Shown: piece by piece, positions 6,279 through 8,631 of the stretch
Layout of the letters: each line of letters opens with the position of its first letter
How positions within the stretch are numbered: position 1 is the first letter of the stretch
Assembly: GCA_036507695.1 (NCBI GenBank)
Contig: DATCIR010000136.1
Location: 1 to 8,631 of the forward strand
Length of the DNA: 8,631 nucleotides
Source: JAKEGK01 sp036507695
GTDB lineage: Bacteria > Pseudomonadota > Gammaproteobacteria > SZUA-152
Direction of reading: 5' to 3'
Program-made: the position numbers and the translations under genes
The notes under the pieces: model-generated
Databases searched by the model: none
The model's input: only the letters and a program-made list of their open reading frames with translations
Told to the model about the DNA's origin: nothing

Positions 6279-7244
6279 TTAGAAAGTCGCCAGCAGTTCC
6301 AGGCGCGCGGTCGTGCCATCACCTTCACCCACCAAGGGCGGAACCACATCGGCTGGGGTCTGGTTGCCATCATCATTAAAACGGACTTCCGCATTGGCAA
6401 ACAGGTTCTTCGAAATGCTGTACAGCGCCGCAACGGTCACGGACGAAGTATCCTCGGCCAGGAAGGCGCTGTCGTAGGAAACAAAGTCAAAGCGCGCGGT
6501 GCCGGAAAATTTATCGTTAAATTGATAGTTGGCCATGACCATGAAGCCGCTGTCGATTATCTCATCGGCAAACAAAACCTCGCCGCCGACCAGGAGTTTG
6601 CCCGATTTCCAGGTGGCGTGAATATCAATGATATTTTCAACACCTTGATCCTGGGTCACCAAACCCACGGTCAGATCGAGATTTTCGAAGGCTTTAATTT
6701 CGCCGGCGATTTTGACGGAATTCTCCTCGGGGACATCACCCAGGTCATTCAGGACACCGGCAATGAGTTTCACTTTATCAATTTGGTAACTGAATTCCAA
6801 ACCGGCGAGATTATTACCGTCTTCGAAGGTTGACGCATCCCAAATGTCCCACAACTGACCGTGAGTGATTTGGTACATGTCCGGCGCGTCTTCACGTTCC
6901 CAGCTTAAGCGGTTATTGAACACGCCGCCTTTCAAGGACATTTTGGGATCAATCGCCCAGTTCAAAAAGATTTGTTCCAACCGGCCCGAATCACCACCCG
7001 CACTGCCCGGATTAATATCCGCATCGAAACGCATGCTGATGCCTTCTTTCAATCCGGCTTCCACATCGATTTCTCCGGAGGTATCGAAGCGGCCTTCTTC
7101 ACCATACTTACCCAAACCCGTACCGTCGGATAGTGTCCATACCATATCGACAAAACCGGATGGCGAGACATCCAAAGCGCCGGCGGAGTGTGCAAACGTC
7201 AGCGTCATTAACGCCAGTGAACTTGCTATCAACGTTCTATTCAT
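6279..7244 (-). CDS. Porin-like outer-membrane beta-barrel protein
   Basis: A 321-aa outer-membrane protein. Signal peptide 1-23 ends with AGA before LDVSPSG. The mature protein has alternating amphipathic beta-strands, many Asp/Gly turns and a C-terminal strand ending ARLELLATF, the BAM recognition pattern with a terminal Phe. The block GGVFNNRLSWEREDAPD (106-122) resembles the conserved strand of BBP2/OmpL-like beta-barrel porins, which are built from about 12-16 strands and passively transport small solutes. That family call is tentative. There is no plug, OmpA-like peptidoglycan domain or catalytic motif. ATG at 7242-7244 is supported by AAGAGGA (7253-7259) 8 nt upstream. The gene is monocistronic, ending at a strong terminator, and is divergent from the small beta-barrel gene at 7668. 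A TACAAT -10-like hexamer (minus strand, 7367-7372) lies upstream but without a clear -35. Confidence 0.85.
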   Translation of the reverse strand: MNRTLIASSLALMTLTFAHSAGALDVSPSGFVDMVWTLSDGTGLGKYGEEGRFDTSGEIDVEAGLKEGISMRFDADINPGSAGGDSGRLEQIFLNWAIDPKMSLKGGVFNNRLSWEREDAPDMYQITHGQLWDIWDASTFEDGNNLAGLEFSYQIDKVKLIAGVLNDLGDVPEENSVKIAGEIKAFENLDLTVGLVTQDQGVENIIDIHATWKSGKLLVGGEVLFADEIIDSGFMVMANYQFNDKFSGTARFDFVSYDSAFLAEDTSSVTVAALYSISKNLFANAEVRFNDDGNQTPADVVPPLVGEGDGTTARLELLATF

Positions 7245-7423
7245 GGATTTTATCCTCTTGTTGTTCGGTTTTTCGTTCCGATAATCATTCCGTTAACTGC
7301 CTCTTGGAGCGCACGGCGCAGCTGCCAATCCTGCGTCCCCCCCGCCTTGCGCCAATACGAGGCAAAATTGTACCGTAGGTGCCCAAAAACGTCTTTAAAT
7401 CCTCGGTATTTTTTCAAATTAAT

Positions 7424-7444
7424 TCACAATTGCGCAAATTGTGA
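7424..7444. promoter_or_regulatory. Perfect 8-bp inverted repeat, operator-like
   Basis: TCACAATT (7424-7431) and AATTGTGA (7437-7444) are exact reverse complements separated by GCGCA. Its position between two divergent outer-membrane protein genes, 18 bp before the sigma-54-like element, suggests a binding site for a dimeric regulator. The half-sites face the opposite way from a CRP site (TGTGA-N6-TCACA), so CRP is unlikely. Confidence 0.5.
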
Positions 7445-7462
7445 TTGTTGGCTAAAACGATC

Positions 7463-7478
7463 TGGCACAGTATTAGCT
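7463..7478 (+). promoter_or_regulatory. Candidate sigma-54 (-24/-12) promoter
   Basis: TGGCAC-N5-TAGCT fits the sigma-54 consensus TGGCAC-N5-TTGCW at all but one of the defined bases outside the spacer. The invariant GG and GC are spaced exactly 12 bp apart. The start would be near 7489, giving an approximately 180-nt leader before the ATG at 7668. Sigma-54 promoters need an activator bound upstream; the palindrome at 7424-7444 is close for that (about -45 to -65) but could be a repressor site. No activator gene is in the window. Confidence 0.4.
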
Positions 7479-7667
7479 CATATTGATTACAAAGTGTGCA
7501 TTGATTGGCGTTTACTGCGCAAACGCAAGTTAATCATTATAGGAATACACAGCCGATGCACTAAAAATAAGAATTTTAAACCAGGATCTTTATTAGTTAA
7601 TTGTTTCGGTCTAACTTTTATCGATGAACGTCATAAGATTAACTACTTTCAAACTGGAACCCACACT

Positions 7668-8195
7668 ATGAAAAAACTAAACAAAGTCATTGGCTCCGCA
7701 CTATTCATCACTTCTGCAATCCTTATGTCTTCCGCGCATGCGGACAGCGGTTTTTATCTTGGCGCCAGCGCTGGCAACGCATCCATTTCCGGACAACCCG
7801 ATACCAGCATCGATTTCGATTCAGATGATACGGGTTACAAGGTATTTGGCGGTTTTAAATTTGCCCTGCTCGCGATAGAAGCCAGTTATGTCGATTTTGG
7901 CAAGCCGGAGCAAAACAATATCAATGTTGAGTTATCCGGCTATGATCTTTTCGGCATATTGAATATCGGAATTGGCCCGATTGACCTGTTTGGTAAAGTC
8001 GGCGTATTTGCCTGGGACTCAGATGCTTTGGTTTCAGGCAACAGCGTTAATAAGGATGGCACTGATCCGGTCTATGGTATCGGCGCCGGCCTCAGCCTCG
8101 GCTCACTCAGTGTGCGCGCCGAATATGAATACTTTGATATCAGTGATTTTGACACGGTGGAAATGATCTCAGTCGGCGCGTCGCTAACGTTCTAA
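7668..8195 (+). CDS. Small outer-membrane beta-barrel protein (OMP_b-brl type)
   Basis: A 175-aa protein of the eight-stranded OmpA/opacity-type barrel class. The signal peptide (1-25) is MKKLNK plus a hydrophobic core ending AHA, cleaved before DSGFYLGASAGN, a typical first strand. Later strands (GYKVFGGFKF, LLAIEASYVDFG, LFGKVGVFAWDSD, GIGAGLSLGSLSVRAEYEYF) alternate in the usual way, and the protein ends VGASLTF with terminal Phe for BAM insertion. The barrel would span about 150 residues, the family's normal size. No enzymatic motif is visible; members are structural, adhesive or of unknown role. The ATG at 7668-7670 is chosen because the signal peptide starts there; CTGGAA about 9 nt upstream is a modest ribosome site. 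In-frame sequence further upstream would bury the signal peptide. The gene is divergent from the porin-like gene and probably shares its control region. Confidence 0.88.
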   Translation: MKKLNKVIGSALFITSAILMSSAHADSGFYLGASAGNASISGQPDTSIDFDSDDTGYKVFGGFKFALLAIEASYVDFGKPEQNNINVELSGYDLFGILNIGIGPIDLFGKVGVFAWDSDALVSGNSVNKDGTDPVYGIGAGLSLGSLSVRAEYEYFDISDFDTVEMISVGASLTF

Positions 8196-8252
8196 ATACG
8201 CGTTCTAAGTGCGCGGCCTAAGTACGGGACCGTTATTCGTTATTGGTTATTA
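8192..8252 (+). repeat. Short tandem repeats at the gene's 3' end
   Basis: Three degenerate 13-bp units begin with CTAA at 8192, 8205 and 8218, the first overlapping the last codon and stop of the small barrel gene. Immediately after come three 7-bp units of GTTATT plus one base (8232-8238, 8239-8245, 8246-8252). The period-13 spacing puts a TAA in all three plus-strand frames (8193, 8206, 8219). No intrinsic terminator is seen here. Confidence 0.6.
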
Positions 8253-8298
8253 ACAATGGGTCTTCCGAAGAATCGGTGGGCAACTCAACGCCGCTATT

Positions 8299-8324
8299 AA
8301 ACGCAAAAACGCAGTGGCGCTAAG
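8299..8324 (+). repeat. Dispersed CAACGCAAAG-type repeat, copy 2
   Basis: AACGCAAAAACGCAGTGGCGC aligns with copy 1 (607-631) at 21 of 25 positions, same orientation. It lies about 7.7 kb away, on the far side of all the genes from the phospholipase gene's end. Confidence 0.55.
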
Positions 8325-8328
8325 CGAG

Positions 8329-8362
8329 CCGGATAATTTTTAAAACCAGATAATTTTTAAAA
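8329..8362 (+). repeat. Tandem 2 x 17-bp repeat
   Basis: Two adjacent 17-bp units (8329-8345 and 8346-8362), each CC-R-GATAATTTTTAAAA, differ at a single base (G or A at position 3). They sit between two dispersed repeat copies in non-coding DNA. Replication slippage is the simplest origin. Confidence 0.85.
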
Positions 8363-8451
8363 AACAGGCGAGGATCGAATTTTGGATTCCAGATAGGGCG
8401 GTCCACTAGCGTATCCTGGCGATACGGATGCTTGGGTTGCAATAGTTTGAA

Positions 8452-8481
8452 GTCTTTGCGTCTTCGCGCCTTTGCGTTGAA
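8452..8481 (-). repeat. Dispersed CAACGCAAAG-type repeat, copy 3 (inverted)
   Basis: On the minus strand this reads TTCAACGCAAAGGCGCGAAG and then ACGCAAAGAC, the cleanest copy of the motif, with three CGCAAAG/CGCGAAG-like units. It faces copy 2 about 130 bp away, so the two form an inverted pair. Confidence 0.6.
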
Positions 8482-8601
8482 GTTTTTTTGGTGCTGGCCT
8501 AGAAGTCTGTCGGACTTAGGACTGATCTGAATGGCACTTACTTAAAGAATGAGAGTTTATAAATAGCTTATTTGTTAGCCCTTATTTACATTCAATGAAA
8601 T

Positions 8602-8631
8602 TCGTCATTGCGGCGGATGCCGGAATCCAGG
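8602..8631 (+). repeat. Partial REP/dRS3-like palindromic repeat, cut by window end
   Basis: CGTCATTGCGGCGGATGCCG followed by GAATCCAGG contains ATTGCGGC and GCCGGAAT, inverted repeats with one mismatch around GGAT. The frame CGTCATT...GGAATCCAG is that of a widely dispersed family of bacterial palindromes (dRS3-like in Neisseria, related forms in other proteobacteria). These are often found at insertion sites of mobile DNA. The element runs to the right edge and may continue. Confidence 0.6.

Larger units (their letters stand above)
7245..7667. promoter_or_regulatory. AT-rich divergent control region of two OMP genes
   Basis: This 423-bp stretch separates the two divergent outer-membrane protein genes and is clearly richer in A and T from about 7380 onward. 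It holds the palindrome at 7424-7444, a sigma-54-like promoter at 7463-7478, and a weak sigma-70 pair for the plus strand (TTTACT 7511-7516, CATTAT 7535-7540). It also holds a C7 tract (7337-7343) within the upstream region of the porin-like gene. An open frame runs through 7347-7667 in phase with the downstream gene but has no signal or composition of a protein, so I treat it as untranslated leader. Confidence 0.6.
8253..8631. other. Non-coding repeat-rich region
   Basis: I see no gene on either strand. Besides the repeats listed separately, there is a 6-bp hairpin (CGTATC 8410-8415, GATACG 8421-8426) and a bulged dyad around 8498-8520 (AAGTC and GACTT flanked by CCT and AGG). The stretch 8500-8545 has the look of decayed mobile-element end sequence, but I cannot match it to a named element. 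Confidence 0.5.

Noticed and set aside
7337..7343. C7 tract upstream of the porin-like gene as a phase-variation switch
   Set aside because: Seven bases is short for slippage switching and no promoter spacing around it supports such a role.
7425..7443. Resemblance of the palindrome to a lac-type operator or CRP site
   Set aside because: The half-sites AATTGTGA and TCACAATT occur in reversed order relative to the lac operator, and the TGTGA/TCACA arms face the wrong way for CRP.
7556..7564. Two-codon leader frame ATG-CAC-TAA
   Set aside because: It is too short to distinguish from chance, though noted under the leader finding.
7347..7667. In-frame upstream extension of the small barrel gene (107 codons)
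   Set aside because: It would place a clear signal peptide in the middle of the protein, and the extension has no recognisable protein character. The ATG at 7668 starts exactly at MKK plus hydrophobic core.

Overview
The window looks like the chromosome of a gammaproteobacterium, of roughly balanced base composition. The reasons are a PldA-type outer-membrane phospholipase with the enterobacterial catalytic spacing, Gram-negative outer-membrane barrels ending in Phe, and several dispersed palindromic or short repeats of the kind scattered through proteobacterial genomes. I cannot name the genus. No tRNA, rRNA, CRISPR array or intact transposase is visible.

Layout: (1) 2-541 (+) is the 3' part of pldA, cut by the left edge. 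(2) 542-786 is a convergent intergenic region with one copy of a dispersed repeat and a terminator facing left. (3) 787-3079 (-) is a two-gene unit: a small four-helix membrane protein (177 aa) overlaps by 23 nt a 593-aa exported protein made of six Ig-like (BID_2-type) repeats. A well-placed FNR/Anr-type promoter lies upstream. (4) 3287-5938 (-) is an 883-aa secreted subtilisin-like protease with a PPC-type domain before its prodomain. (5) 5939-6278 is intergenic, with an operator-like TGTACA pair, a degenerate dispersed palindrome and a strong terminator. (6) 6279-7244 (-) is a porin-like outer-membrane protein. (7) 7245-7667 is an AT-rich divergent control region with a palindrome and a sigma-54-like promoter. 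(8) 7668-8195 (+) is a small outer-membrane beta-barrel. (9) 8196-8631 is non-coding and packed with short tandem and dispersed repeats.

All six proteins are predicted to be exported or membrane-embedded: three outer-membrane barrels, one inner-membrane protein and two secreted or surface proteins. The region therefore reads as an envelope cluster. The least explained part is the coupled pair of membrane protein and Ig-repeat protein under a putative oxygen-responsive promoter. This pair and the neighbouring protease both carry a lipobox-like N-terminus in which Ser stands where the lipoprotein Cys would be. I regard that as the best candidate for something undescribed, but it is an inference from sequence only.
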